Assembly: GCA_032622095.1 (NCBI GenBank)
Contig: CP136067.1
Span: forward strand, 94,664,707 to 94,728,706
Origin: Siphonodentalium dalli
Taxonomy: Eukaryota; Mollusca; Scaphopoda; Gadilida; Siphonodentaliidae
Direction: 5' to 3'
DNA length: 64,000 nucleotides
Positions within the stretch are counted from its first letter, which is position 1. The number at the start of each line of letters is the position of its first letter. Under the pieces are notes generated by a model that worked only from the letters and a program-made list of their open reading frames with translations, ran no database searches and was not told the origin of the DNA. Positions 12,801 through 27,800 of this stretch are shown in pieces. A program made the translations under genes and the position numbers.

Positions 12801-15800
12801 CCATAACCACAGCAGAATTATGGGTAATTTTCAGGATTTAGTCGGAAATATGGCTTGTTGCCATTCATCGGAAAGCTCTCGGGGAGAGCTTTCCGATGAA
12901 TGGCAACAAGCCATATTTCCGACTAAATCCTGAAAAGTTACCCATAATTCTGCTGTGGTTATGGAGTCGATTAATTAGGGCATTACTCTATGCACTTACC
13001 CCTCTGCCAAAACAAACGAGGGAATATGAACGATAATTTCACTATTGAATTATGTCACTTAAAGGCCCACTTAATGTTCGAACCCTCAGATCACATATAT
13101 AAAATATATGCCATATTATATAAAATTTGAAAGAGGAAGCTCCAAAACATTGTATTATCAACTTATCCGGTGTAATAAACTGTGAACATGTTGTTTTGGT
13201 TGAGTTACCAAGGTGTTTTTGTGCTTAAGTTTCATCTCAGTTGCAGTGCAAAGTGTATTATTTTCAATGGAGGGGATTAACTCTATATCTGAAAGATAGT
13301 GCTATTCCCCTTTCCTTTGAAAATACATTTTTAGTTTGAATTCTGTTACATTCTGGGAGCAATAACGGGGGAAATCTTTCTATGGTTTGAGCATCTTCGC
13401 AAGCACAGACATTTCGAATGGTGATGAATTATAGTATTTTAATAATATTTTATGGCATAGATTGTTATTAAAACCGTATATCAAGGTAGTATTAAAAAAA
13501 AATAATCGGTGCCTCGAAAATTAAGTGGACCTTTAAACTAGTGCCTTATGCATGCATACTCGCTATCAAAATTTATGTCTTATGGTTATAGTGGCAGTAT
13601 TATTCAGATTTCTGGTAAATCAGATGTTTATATTGGAATATAATAAACAGAATAATCACTTGATTGAACTGGTGACATAAAATAATGCATTCGAGCCAGG
13701 GTCTATTTTGTAAAACACTCGAGCGCACTGCCTCTCATGAATGGTTTCACGTCACTCACCAGTTCAATCAAGTGAATACTCTCTTTTTATTATACCCCCA
13801 CTTTCGAAGAAAATGGGGCGTATACTGGATTGACTGCGTCCGTCCGTCACGCTTTCTCCGTCCGTTTGTCCATCCGTCCATCCGTCCGTCCGTCCGACCT
13901 CATAACTCAAACAACTATGAACCGATTTCAATAATTTTTTGTATGCAATCTCCTTAGGACGGTCTCTCCGCATGATGCTAATTGCGGTTCGGTCCGACTT
14001 AATAACTTTAACAAATATGAACCGATTTCAATAATTTTTGGTATGCATGCTTCTCACAATACCCTCTCTACATGATGCGGCTATGGATTGGCTCAGACTG
14101 TTTTTCGTAATATTACACCTCATTTTCGACTTATTCTGTCTGACTTAATAACTTTAACAAATATGAACCGATTTGAATAATTTTTTCTGTACAAGCTTCT
14201 TGTGACACCATATCGATATTATTAGTCCGAATTTTTCTTTAAAGTTAAAAATCTTTTTGGTTGAGTTTACGGATAATGCGGGTTGAATTTGCCACGGTGG
14301 GGGTATGCTAGCACTCGAGTGCACACCTCTTGTTTGATTTTGTGATCCTCATTAGGATGCAGTATAAAATAAAAATTTCTTGATTTGCTTTTAGGAATTG
14401 ATCCAGGTCTATTATCGCCAAGAGGTGATGGTACTAGTCACATGCCTGGAGGGATGTTATCACCGAGAAGTGATGGCCCTGGCCTAATGCCTGGAGGGAT
14501 GTTGTCCCCGAGAACTGATGGCCCCGGTCTTATGCCGGGAGGGATGTTATCACCGAGAAGTGATGGCCCTGGCCTAATGCCTGGAGGGATGTTGTCCCCG
14601 AGAATTGATGGCCCCGGTCTTATGCCGGGAGGGATGTTATCGCCAAGAATGGATGGCCCTGGGCATATGCCTGGAGGGTTGCTATCACCGAGAAGTGACG
14701 GCCCTGGCCTTATGGCTGGAGGGATGTTATCACCTAGAAGTGATGGTGGTGGTCACATGCCTGGAGCAATGCCACCCACCAGTCCAGGTAAGTGTTGTCT
14801 TGCCGACGCAACTGACTTCCTTTGCAGTCAACACTTGTCTACAAATGATTCTCTAGATATGTAATACGTTCTTGTTACAGTTAATAAATCCCACGTGACC
14901 ATCCATCTGTCTGGGGGTCCGTTCGTACATCTGGGCAGATATCTCCACCACCGTTTGTCGGATCTCAATGAAATTTGGTACAGATGTTCACTACTAATTG
15001 TGTGTTCAAACGTTTTGTTTGGGTTTTCTGTTCTAGAGATATTCATCTGTGTTTGTCCATCTCCCTGAGTATCTCAGACATACAGTAATGCCCTAAATAA
15101 TCAACTCCTTGACCACAGCAGAATTATGGGTAACTTTTAAGAATTTAGTTGGAAATATGGCTTGTTGCCATTCATCGGAAAATATTTTACAATACAGCAC
15201 TCTTAAGCATAAGTAAATTTGCAAGTTCCTGCTATCTGATATAATTATTTTTAGGTCACACAATGGAACTGATGGGACAACGGGTTGGGATGATGCAGCC
15301 CGGACCTATGTCATCAACATCCGTCTCATCTCCGACTCAATCACCATGCTTGGATCCATACAACACTCAGCCAGGAACGCCTCGACCCGGAATGAATATA
15401 TTCGGACAGATGCAGGAAGGCACAATTAATTCACCGAGTCATTCTCCAAGAACACCTGAACCCTTCCGATCACCAACTGAGAGACCATTCCTATCACGGT
15501 ATGAGAAACAAACCATTTTCCATTACCACTTTCTATACTATATGGATGCTCCCACCCAGTTATAACAGTATATATTGGAATGGTCTATTATTCATTTGGA
15601 TGGGTGTTCAGGAAAAATGAGCAGATGACAGACAGACAGTAGAAATGCAGAAGGATTACTATTCATTAAATGGGAAATGTTCAGATAATAAGTTCAACAA
15701 ACGACATTATACGGACATATGATCTCAGGGAACTACTCGTCGATACGTATTTAGTTTTATCTTAACCCTTTGAGTGCCAGGTCGATTTTTGTATCAACCC

Positions 15801-18800
15801 ATATACCCTGTGCCAATGCATTCTCTTATATATGCGAGTCGACCATAGGTCGCCTCGCATATATAAGAGAATGCATTGGCCTAACAATGTTTTATTTTAT
15901 TTTTTTACAATTTTAATAATTTATTCTTATATTCTTTAACAGACTTATTTTGTAGGTTTAGGGCCGATGAGATCGGCCCCTGGTACTCAAAGGGTTAAAT
16001 TGCACAGTCGATGTGGTCAGAATTTTCAATAATCTTAGTTGATTGCTAGATATCTTGAGATAGTGTTTAGTTACTAGCTTATCAGTTTTATTCACTGTAG
16101 TAAGTCCATAATATGTCTTTAACCCTTTGAGTGCCACGGGCCGATCTCATCGGCCCTAATTTACGGTGTGTAAAATCGGCCCTAAATTTTTTTTTTCGGG
16201 TATGCTTAAGCATGCTATAGCGAATTTAAAAACAAACTGGATAACACCTTAGGGGCATGTTATAACTCAAAACTATCACCAAGTATTCATAGTAATAATT
16301 TTGATGCCCATAAAAAAAACATAAGATTCCCTGGAACTAAACCTACTAAATATACCTGTTAAAGAATATAAGAAAAAATTATTAAAATTGTCAAAAATAA
16401 TAACAAATGATGAAAAATTGTTAGGCCAATGCATTCTCTTATATATGCGAGGCGACCTATGGTCGACTCGCATATATAAGAGAATGCATTGGCACAGGGT
16501 ATATGGGTTGATACAAAAATAAATCGGACCTGGCACTGAAAGGGTTAATGCTTTGTTACTGCAGTTCCAACAGCCAAGAAGCTCTTGCGGCTGGACAGCA
16601 GCCTGGATCTCCAGTTTTTAAACCGCGAGAGTTTGACCACACCACCGGGATTGTTAAGACGAACACATCAGCACAGAATGAACAGTTTGGTCCACAGATG
16701 CCAGTGTCACGACCACCGTCATCTCCGATGAGTCCACAGTTATCTCGACCACCATCATCTCCGATGAGTCCACAGTTATCTCAGCCACCGAGCATCCAGA
16801 GGCAGCTTGATCCATTCGGCCATCCGCCAGGTCAATCAAGGTAAGACATCGATCCACTAGGTCAATTAAGGTAAGATATCAATCCACCAGGTCAATCGAG
16901 GTAAGAATTCTAGGATGGGTGGCATGTAATAAACAGAGAACAACACTTGTATTAATGTGTTTGTTGCGTTAGCACTCGTGCCGTATCAACAAACCATTAA
17001 CACACTCGTGTCGTTCTGTGAATATATTTAACTCATTACCGTAACACTTCAATTCTCCCTGTGGATCGCATCTATTTAGGAGTTGTACTATTTTCTACTA
17101 TTTTTGTACCAATGGGTCCGAATTTAAATAACGAGTAAGGAATTTAAAATTTTCATCCGTTGTCCAGTAAACAGTTAATGGCATTATATGCGCTTTGTGT
17201 GATGATTTTGTAGATACTTACAGGAGACTCTGATCTAGCTTGTATATAGCTATTGATCATTTTTAATTATTTAGGCATGTGCTGAAGGAATATGGACCCA
17301 ACATGGATATGGAACATTATGGTCAGCATCCAAGAGCACCAAGGCCCGAAGACCTTTACGCCCAGCAACTTCACACTCCGAGACCACATCTGGAAATGGG
17401 CATCGATCCAGGTAACTGTCGTTTCCATAGTGATTTTCCATTTCGAATACAGAATTGTCTGTATCAAAAATTATTTATCGTATAACCCTTTGCTAACTGG
17501 ATACTCACTACCAGCATCATGTCAAATCAGCAGGACCCACCAACATCATAGCAAATTAGCAGAACCACTTGACCAGGGGTGTAGATGGATTGTAGTGGTA
17601 TATATTTGATCTAACTAGTTAGATATAGTTGACAAGCCTGCAAATAGTGTGTCTGTCATTTGCAGAATGAGGTCCACAGAGGATGAAATTCATCCTCTGG
17701 GGACCTCATTCTGCTTGGGCCTCATCTTCTGAGAAGTATCTAGTTTCAAATTAAAATTGTTTTTAGTTACTTTTTCCCTTTTAGGAAGCTTCTATATCCC
17801 CTAATTTGCAGAAAATATACATAATCGAGGTGACTAATGGGTGAACATTACCTACTTCAACTGGGGAATTTGAATCTGATCCTAGGTCTCCCATAGCAGT
17901 TGAGGCCTAAGCAGAATGAGGTCCCCAGAGGGTGAATGTTGTGATGCTAGCCCACTATGTGGGATAGCATCACTAAATTCACCCTCTGGGGACCTCATTC
18001 TGCAAATGACAGGCACAATAAACTCAGGTTACCTCTGGCTGATATCTTAGCTGATATCAAATTAATTATCACCATCTCTAATAGCACTACGATTCTGCTA
18101 ATGTAATAATAATAATTATGGTTGTATATAGCGCTTAGCTAATTACTTGCGTTAGATGCTTTTAAACATTACTATTATCCCAGTCATTGTACAGTGTATT
18201 GAATGTAACATATTGACTTTGCGATTTCCGAACAGGAATGCGGCCTCGTATGAGGTTTCAGCCTCCAACGTCAATCGGTCAAGGCCCTCCTCCCCCTCGT
18301 GGATTTCCTGGTATGCCGCCACAACAAATGAGACCAGATTTGCCAAAGCCGTCACTTGCACCACCAACATCATTATCACAAACTCCTTTGCGAAGTTCTT
18401 CATCAACGCCGATGGCGCCTAGCGATGAGATATTCAGACCACCATTTTCGAGGTCTGTAAGCTTCCCCGACGCACCGTCTCCTACCCAGAGCTCGGCAGA
18501 ATCGGGAATGGTGAGGGCGTCGTCACTCGAGAGCATGGATAGAGCACTTATGGACAAACGGCAGATGGAACCATCTGTGGTAAGTTTCTGTTGTAAAATA
18601 TTGTCCAATTTCTAGATGTTTAATTAACTGTATATTAGCTAGGCTTTGCATACTCACTAGCTGTATTTAATATCGATATGAAATGCATTTAATTTCAGGC
18701 TTAAAAATTTTAAATTTCCCTTGTCACACGGAGAGAGAGCCTCATTTAAGACTTATTTTTAATCTTTGTGAAATTGGGCATTTTAAAAATGATGTTGTTT

Positions 18801-21800
18801 AACTTATCAGCTTGATTCTCTGAAATGAGCACATAATATGTCCTTAAATAGAGAATAATTATTTGGCCAATGAAATAAAAATTCAGTGTTCTCAGGCACC
18901 TCCTGCGCCACTGAAATTTTCTTTTAAAAAGCCTCATTAAAAAAAAAAAATTATATTAGAAATATTGGATTTGAACAATGAAAATGATTTTATTTTGTTT
19001 CTGGGGTATGTTTTTCAGATTTTGAGAAAAAAATAAAAAATAAAAAGCCTCCCTCCCTCATCTCAAAATTGAGATATAATAAAATAAATTGAAATTTCCA
19101 GCACCTCCCTTGTCAATGGAGAGAGAGCCTCATTTACAATTCTCTGAACCAGGTATCAATATACGGACATTTGCAGAATGATGTTCCCAGAGGGTGAATT
19201 TAGTGATGCTACCCCGCACAGCGGGCTATCCTCACCAAATCATCCTCTGGGCGCCTCATTCTGCATGGCATCATCTTCTATGGGAGACCAAGACTCAGAT
19301 TTAAGTTTCCAGATGGTGATGTGCACCAATTGGGCATAATGAAAACAAAATAACATTAGGACTTGTTTCAAACTTTGTTGATTTATTCCCACTTGACAAC
19401 ATTTCCTGGTCTGAGGTTTCTCTTGTCTTGTCTTGTTCCCGTAGATACATTTATTTTCAAAACAGGCTATCAATTTATGTCTTGTGTTGAATTTCCCAGG
19501 TCCAAAAGGGTTCAACTTTAAGTGATATTTCTGTATATTAATTAAAAGAGCTTTAAAATTCAGCCACATCATCATCCAATGCTGACTTTTATAAAAGAAT
19601 GGTCAATCGATTCGGTTGATCCTTCCATGACTGGAGTTTCCACAATTGTTTGCAAAAACCCTTTGCCACCGCATTCTCTTATATTATATATGTGAGTCTC
19701 CCATAGGGATGCACTGGCACAGGGTCTTTAATGCTGCACCCTTTTGTGGAAGTGTTAATTATGTTGATATCCAGACAATAAATGTGAGAATTTTGCAAAT
19801 TTATATTTATTATAGCCTTTTTTTTTCTCCTCAAAAACTCAGTCCTTTCTTGATCCAATAGCTTTGGAAAGCACAAGAAAACACTATGGCTGATAACTAT
19901 TCTGTCGGAGGGGAAATCTCTTAATATCACGAACTCACTTTATTAGATAACCCTTTCTATACTAAATACTCATTGACGAGTAGTTATCTCATTAACCATT
20001 CTATACTAAATACTCATTTATGAGTAGTTATTCCTCAGGAAAAGTTCAGATAATACTAAATAATCATTGATGTGTAGTTCTCTTAGGAAATGTTCATATA
20101 ATAAGTTCAACAATGTCTTTTGTTGAGCTTATTATCTGAACATTTCCCATCAATGAACATAAATCATTCTACGCTTGTATTATCTGTTTTTCTGTCTGTC
20201 GTCTGCTTTATAAACTGAACACCACTTATAATGAATAATAAACCGTTCCAATGTATAGTTTTATCAAGCATGCAAATAGCGTGTCTATCATATGCAGAAT
20301 GAGGTCCCCAGAGGGTGAATTTAGTGACGCTATCCTGCACATCAGGCTAGCATCACCAAATTCACTCTTTTGGAACCTCATTCTGCTTAGGCCCTCAACT
20401 GCTATGGTAGACCTACGATCAGATTGAAGTTGGTGATGTTCACCTTTTGGGCACCTCGATTATGCATTTTATCTTTTGCAAATTAGGGGATATAGAAACT
20501 TCCCAGAAGGGAAAACGAAACTCAACAATGTTAATTTGAGACTAGTTACTTTCCAGAAGATGAGGCCAAAGCAGAATGAGGTCTCTAGCGGGTGAATTTG
20601 GTGATGCTATCCTGCTATGCGGGATAGCATCACTAAATTCACCCTCTGAGAGGACCTCATTCTGCAAATTACAGACACGTTATTTGCAGGTTTGAGTTTT
20701 ATAACCGATGGGAGAAACCATTCAGTGTAGAGAGGGTTAATTGCACAAACTTTATGTGGGTACATATTTTTTTTTTTTAAACTGGAAAAAAAATGTTTGT
20801 TCTAAATTTGCATGTTTTGGGCATTAAAAATGATTAGTTGATTAAAGTTTTCATCATGAAAATGACTGGGATAATTTGCACTTTAGATTATATGACTCCT
20901 GATTCCCACTTTCTCTGTGTAAACTATATGGTGTTATTATGTTTTAGCTCGTTTCTCTACTGAAATTCAATAAAATGGTATGATTTTGAGGTGCTTGGGT
21001 AAAACGTTTCGGTTTTCTTCTGCTTTCCCCCACTTTATTGTTTTTTTTTCCCAAGCCTTGAAATAGTGTGTGTGACATTTGCAGAATGAGGTCCCCAGAG
21101 GGTGAATGTAGTGACACTATTCCGCACTGTGTGCTAGCGTAACCAAATTCATCCTATGGCGACTTCATTCTGCTTAGGCCTCAGCTGCTATGGGAGACTG
21201 GGATCAGATTGTATTTCCCCAGTTGAAGTTGGTGATGTTCGCCCATTAGTCACCTCGATTATGACTTTTATCTTCTGCAAATTAGGTGATATAGAAACTG
21301 AACAGAAGGGTAAAAGTAACTAAAAATCTTGTTAATTTGAGACTATAGATACTTCCCAGAAGATGAGGCCTAAGCAGAATGGGGTCCCCAGAGGCTGAAT
21401 TTGGTGATGCTAACCCACTGTGCGTGATAGTGTCACTAAATTCACCCTCTGGGAACCTCATTCTGCAAATGACAGACACACTATTTCAAGGCTTGTCTTT
21501 TTCAATTATCCTCCAATATTGCTTCGTGTGCATTGTTTGTATTTTTAAATTTAGGATTTTTAGAATGGTACATATTCATGGCTTTAACCCTTCCATAGCT
21601 GGAGTTACCTGAAATTTTGCGAAAACCCTAACACTATTTACCTTGACCTTGTAAGCCAGTGCATTCTCTTATATATGCGAGGCTCCCTATGGGAGACTCA
21701 TATATATAATAAAATGCACTGGCACAAGATCATTAATGCTGCACCAGCACAGCTCCCGTCATGAACCCCATAAAGTGTTAAGTTGGTTTTAAAGATGGTC

Positions 21801-24800
21801 TTATCTATTCCCAGCATGTTTTATAAAAGCTTCTATTAATTAATATAAATTTTATTTAGAATATCTTTTGACATTAGTGGTACGGTTTTAGGAGCTATTT
21901 TTAGAACAGAAATCCATGCGAGAATGTTTGGAGCATAACAAGAGAGCACTCTATCTTGTTAGACCTCTCAATCAAGGCAAATTGCATTTCAGCTAAAATA
22001 TTTACCATGATCTTATGATCGAATAAACCACTTTATTATGGCTTTATAGACAAATAATATATTTTGCATCTTCAGTTGTATCTGTAATTTATTCACAAAT
22101 TAGCTATCTACTGTTTTGAAATCGCGATTTATATAAACTGTTTTTATACCCCGACTCTCGAAGAGAATGTGGGAGTATACTGGATTGACCTCGTCCATCT
22201 GGACATTTATCTATATGTCCATCCGGGTAGATATCTCAAACACCCGTTGTCGGATCTGAATGAAATTTGGTATGGATGTTCATTACTACGAGGGCATTCA
22301 ATGGAGTGTTGAATCTTTTTTTCCCCTAGATTTTCCGTTCTAGTTATTCATAATTGTTTATCTGTAAATTGTTTTTTTATTCGTCTGACCAGATATCTCC
22401 TCCACCTATTGACAAATATCAATGACATTTGGTATGGATGTTCACTACTTTGAGGGCACCATTCTAGACCCCTCGATCCTTGACCTCTAGCAGATTTATA
22501 TTTCCCAAAGTTGTGTCACCTCCTTCTGCTTAAGATAGTCCATTGAGGTGTTTCGTTACTTTGTGACTTTTTATATACAAGTATTGGTTCGTAATAATTT
22601 CCTCACTGAACGTCCCAAAACATAATGCAAATGACACTTTTAAATCTTACTGACACTCATAGTCGCATTTAAAATAATTATTGCAAGTGAACGATTACCT
22701 CCATAGCTGGAAATTGTGTCCCACCCCCTTCGCTCTCCGGGGTGCCATGTGGAACACATTTGATTACTCCCCTTGCACCACAGTATTTTGCCGCATGCTA
22801 AATATCTCGGTCTCAATGCTAGTTCCCAAAAATACTTTCCTCTATAGTATTCACAGTACAAATATACATTTTTCTATTCTGATTTCATTTACCCATTCAA
22901 TTTTACAATATAATCAGGTTTAATCGGCCAAAATATGACGTGCAGGGCCATGATGAATTGATAAATTACATGGTTTGAATTTAGCATATAAACTAACAAG
23001 ATTGAGCAGTGTAGAAGTGCCACTGCACCGATAATTAATTTGCTTTTGGGTAGCATTCCTCAAGCCAAGAGGCACATGATTACAATTCGTTGAGTTTGTC
23101 TACCAATATTCCCATGACTATTACCATCAGAATTTAATTACGCCTTAATTGACTAGATATTCAGTTGTTTTCATGGACATAAATTTACCACACCGACTAC
23201 CAGCCCCATTCCTGCAACTGCTAGCAAAACCCCATAATTCATCTCTGCTATATTTAACACTGTGTTGCTATGTAGCTATTAGTATTAAACAGATATTTTG
23301 AGGCTTTGATGGAATAAAGAACTACAGCTCTGATTTCTATTTTCACATTTTTCCTTTTTGTTTGCTTGGCAGTTTTTAATGTGGTGATTGGGTTTAAAAA
23401 AAAAAATTATGAAAAAATTTAACTAATCATCAACTCCTAACTGGAATATTGTTGCTTAAATCAAAATGGTATGTTTTCACTTGTACCTGCTGATAATTTG
23501 TGATCTTAACCACATATTTGCCAAACTTGGCTAATAGCCTGGTTTAGTCAGGTTTTCGTCTCACTTACCACTTCAAACTTTAAATGATTATGATGTACAT
23601 GAAAAATGCAGCTGAAGTGTTGATAACATTCTGTGTTCAAATGCGAGATCTGTGTATGTGGTGGTTGCATACAATCAGACTATTGCATCATGTGCCAATG
23701 CATTCTCTTATATATGCGAGTCTCCCATAGGGAGCCTCGCATATATAAGAGAATACATTGGCCTAACAATATTTACCTTGACCTTTTAAGCCAGTGCATT
23801 GTCTTATATATGCGAGGCTCCCTGTGGCACATGATCTTTAATGCTGCATGAGCTCGAATGGAGTTATACCCGTTTATTCGACTTAGAAATGATCTTAATC
23901 TCATTGGGACAGTCCCGCCTCTAGTTTAACTTGCCAGTTGTGTGTGAATATAAGGATTGAATTAACATTTTTTTGCATCGGATTATATTTGCAATTTGTC
24001 TGTCATTGCTATGGTTTATGCGTTTCATTGCTGAACATTAGACCAATTTGCATCTATACCCATGTATCGCAATGAAAATCAGCATATTTAAACAAAAACA
24101 ATAATTTGGCAAAATATAATCTGCTTATAATGAAAAGAATGATAAATTAAAATTTATTTGGCTGAATAGTTTCTTTTTGGCAATTTTAGGGAGATCTTAC
24201 TTTCCTCTAGTTAGAATTTAGGTTAGGAAATAATGGATTCTCCTACTCAGTCATAAAAGAATATATTGGAATGGTCAAATAGTCATCTGGAGGGGTGTTA
24301 AGAACAAATAAGCAGACAAAAGTTAATACAAGTACAGAAGGATTATTGAAGGGAAATGTTCAGATAATAAGTTAAACAAACAACCTATTATTATCTGAAT
24401 ATTGCCTCAGAGATAACTACTCGTCAATGGGTATTTAGTACAAGCATGAGTTTGGTGTGCATCACTAAATTCACCATCTGGGGACCTCTTTTTGCTTAGG
24501 CCTCAACTTCTGGAAAGTTTCTTTATTAAATTCCTATAGAAACTTCTTCACATAGGTTATATTTCTTTATAGCTGAGTTTCTCTATATCCCCAAATTGGC
24601 AGACGACACATTGCATAATCGAGGTTCCCAATGGGTGTACATCACAATATTCACCATTTGGGAACTTTAATTTGAGTCTATGTCTCCCGTAGCAGACGAG
24701 GCCATGCAGAATGAGGTCCCCAGAGGGTGAATTTGGTGATGCTAGCCCACTATGGGGGATAGCGTCACTAAATTCACCCACTGGGGACCTCATTCTGCAA

Positions 24801-27800
24801 ATTACAGACAAACTAAACTCAGGCTTGATTTTGGTATCGAAAGGGTTAAATAGTTTTTAGAAATAACCTGAAAACTAGAATTTTGTCCTGCGCTGTATAC
24901 ATGTGAATCGCGACAGACACAATCATGACTGCAGATGTCATCCGGTTATCTGAGACCTTTTTGAATGTCAATAGAAATCTCTCGAACTATAGAATATTGT
25001 CTCGCTGACGTGAGCATTGTTGATATTCAAGTCTGGAAATAGTGCCTCTAGACATTTGCAGATTGAGGTTCCCAGAGGGTGAGGTGAATTCATCCTCTGG
25101 GGACCACCTTCTGCATGGCCTCATCTGCTATGGGAGACTTAGATTCAGATTTAAGTTCTCGCAATCCTGAGAGTACTTCCATCTGTGTGAGGCTCACTGT
25201 GGGTTACCTAAAAAGCATTATTTATAAAAAGGTTACTTCACTTATCTGATTATGAGCAAGGCTAAGCTTGGATATAGAGTGTCTGACATTTGCAGAATGA
25301 TGTCCCCAGAGGATGGATTTAGTGATGCTATCCCACACGGCAGGCTAGAATCACCAAATTCACCCATTGGGAATCTCATTTGGCTATGGGCGACCTAGGA
25401 TCAGATTGAAGTTCCCCAGTTGAAGTTCACCCATTAGTCACCTCGATTATGCATTTAATCTTCTGCAAATTAGGGGGTATAGAAACTGAACAAAGGGGAA
25501 AAGTAACTAAAAACAATGTTATTTTGAAACTATAGATATTATCCAGAAGATGAGGCCTTAGCAGAATGAGGTCCCCTAAAGGGTGAATTTGGGGATGCTA
25601 ACTTGTTGTGTGGGTTAGCCTCACTAAATTCACCCTGTGGGGACCTCATTCTGCAATTGTCAGACACATTATTTGAAGGCTTGATTGCTCTAACTCCTGT
25701 TATATGCTTTCATTCCCTGTTCTGCTTTTTAAAAAGTAGGAAAACAATCCTTTAGATCATTTAATAGTGTTTTATGCTTGTCTTGATTGTAATATTTAAT
25801 CCATCTATGACTGGAGCTTCCTGAAGTTTTGCAAAAACCATGTGCCTATGCGTTCTCTTATATATGTGAGTCTCCCATAGGGAGCCTCACATATACCGGT
25901 ATAAGAGAACACATTGGTCTAACAATATTTGAATACCTTACCTTCTGAGCCAGTGCATTTTCTTATATACATATATGCAAGGCTCCCAATGGAGACTCGC
26001 ATATATTAGGGAATGCATTGGCACAGGGTCATTAATGCTGCACCAGCTAGGCTCGCATCATGAACCCCGTCATGGAAGGGTTAACCCTTTCAGTGCCAAG
26101 TCCGATTTTTGTATCAACCCATATTTCCTTGATCATTTTTTATCAAATTTATTGATCATAATAATGTGATACATTGATGGAAAGAGCTCTTAGAGCTCTT
26201 TCCATCAATGTATCACATTATTATAATCAATACATTTGAAAAATGATCAAGGAAATATGGGTTGATACAAAAATCGGACCTGGCACTGAAAGGGTTAATA
26301 GTGTTTTATGCTTGTTTTGATTTGTAATATTGCTTGTAGATTTAATGCTAAAATAGAACGGCAAGCCAATTTACTGTTAATAAAATAAAATCGTCAGTCA
26401 TATTGACAACTGTGTTATCCAAATTTGCATCAAAACACGACATAGGGGTGCACAATCCATATATTGGCATCTCTGACATAATTATTGAATGAAACATAAA
26501 TGTATGACCTCCTTATAGTATTTTGACTGAAGCTGTACTTAATTTTCCCCTGCAAATGAAATCATTTTGTTATGTCATTTTTGTTTTTAAATAGATTTTA
26601 GTTTTCTTTGATTGTATTCTGCAAAGGTGGTGGATATTGTGGCTTTGATATTGTGCAATTTGATTGTTTGCCTGTAAATATGTAACAGATAATAGTAAGT
26701 TGGCTTATGAACATTCATTAGACAACATTAAATTTCCTTGTGAATATTCATTAGACAATATTAAATTGGCTTGATAACATTAGACAGTAAGTTGGCTTGT
26801 GAATGTTCATTAGATTAAATTAAATACTTTTGAATATTCATTAGAATACATTAAATTGGCTTGTTAATATTTATTAGATAACATTACATTTGCTTGTGAA
26901 TATTCATTAGATATTAAAATTGGCTTGTTAATATGTATTAGATATTGTAGTCTTTGATTCATATATTAAAACCGGATTGCTTCTGATGAAATCCTCTTTG
27001 GTTCCACTGCATCTTGGTCAGAAACCATGTTGTTTATATTGTTCTGCATGGAGAGTATATTAATACCAGCCTGTTTATAACAGATTAGCAGAAATTTGTT
27101 TTGGGGCTAAGATATATATAGCAGTTTACATGTCTTGTGGCTTGTCATATCAATAATGTATTTTTTTATTAATAGGCTTCTAAATGCAATAATGCCATTA
27201 ATAATGCCAATGCACTGAGCACAGCTCCCATCATGAAAGGGTTATACAGCACGATTTCTGACTTGAATCCAAAAGAATAAATGGGGAAAAGTGTCAGAAG
27301 CAATTTGGAATGAAAATTTAATCTGAGTCTCTTCTCACATGCTCTGATCGATGAATTGTGCTATGACTCACAGTTAGAGTTTTCTATTTCCAATTGGGTG
27401 GTCCAGTCCTAACTGATAATATAAATCACTGTATACAGGTACTCAATCAACAGGGTTAGGACACGCAAATCAGTTCTCGCATGCATGGTCCCGAAACCTC
27501 ACACTTGCAAACTTTTTATTCGTGTTTTATATGTCAGAAAAAATTATAATCAGTATAAAATAATTGCGTTATATTTTTATACAAACTTGCTCTGAACTGA
27601 TATCGAACATATCTGTTTCCGTATTCAAATTTCTAATTCATACAGTAATGCCCTAAGTAATGGACTCCTTAAACACAGCAGAATTATGGGTAACTTTTCA
27701 GCATTTAGTTGGAAATATGGCTTGTTGCCATTCATCGGACATGACCACCGTGATGATTTGTACATGACCACCGTGATGATTTGCATCTTCAAACTCTGTA

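Noticed and set aside
13685-13973. Frames across the CCGT tract
   Set aside because: Microsatellite in repeat K.
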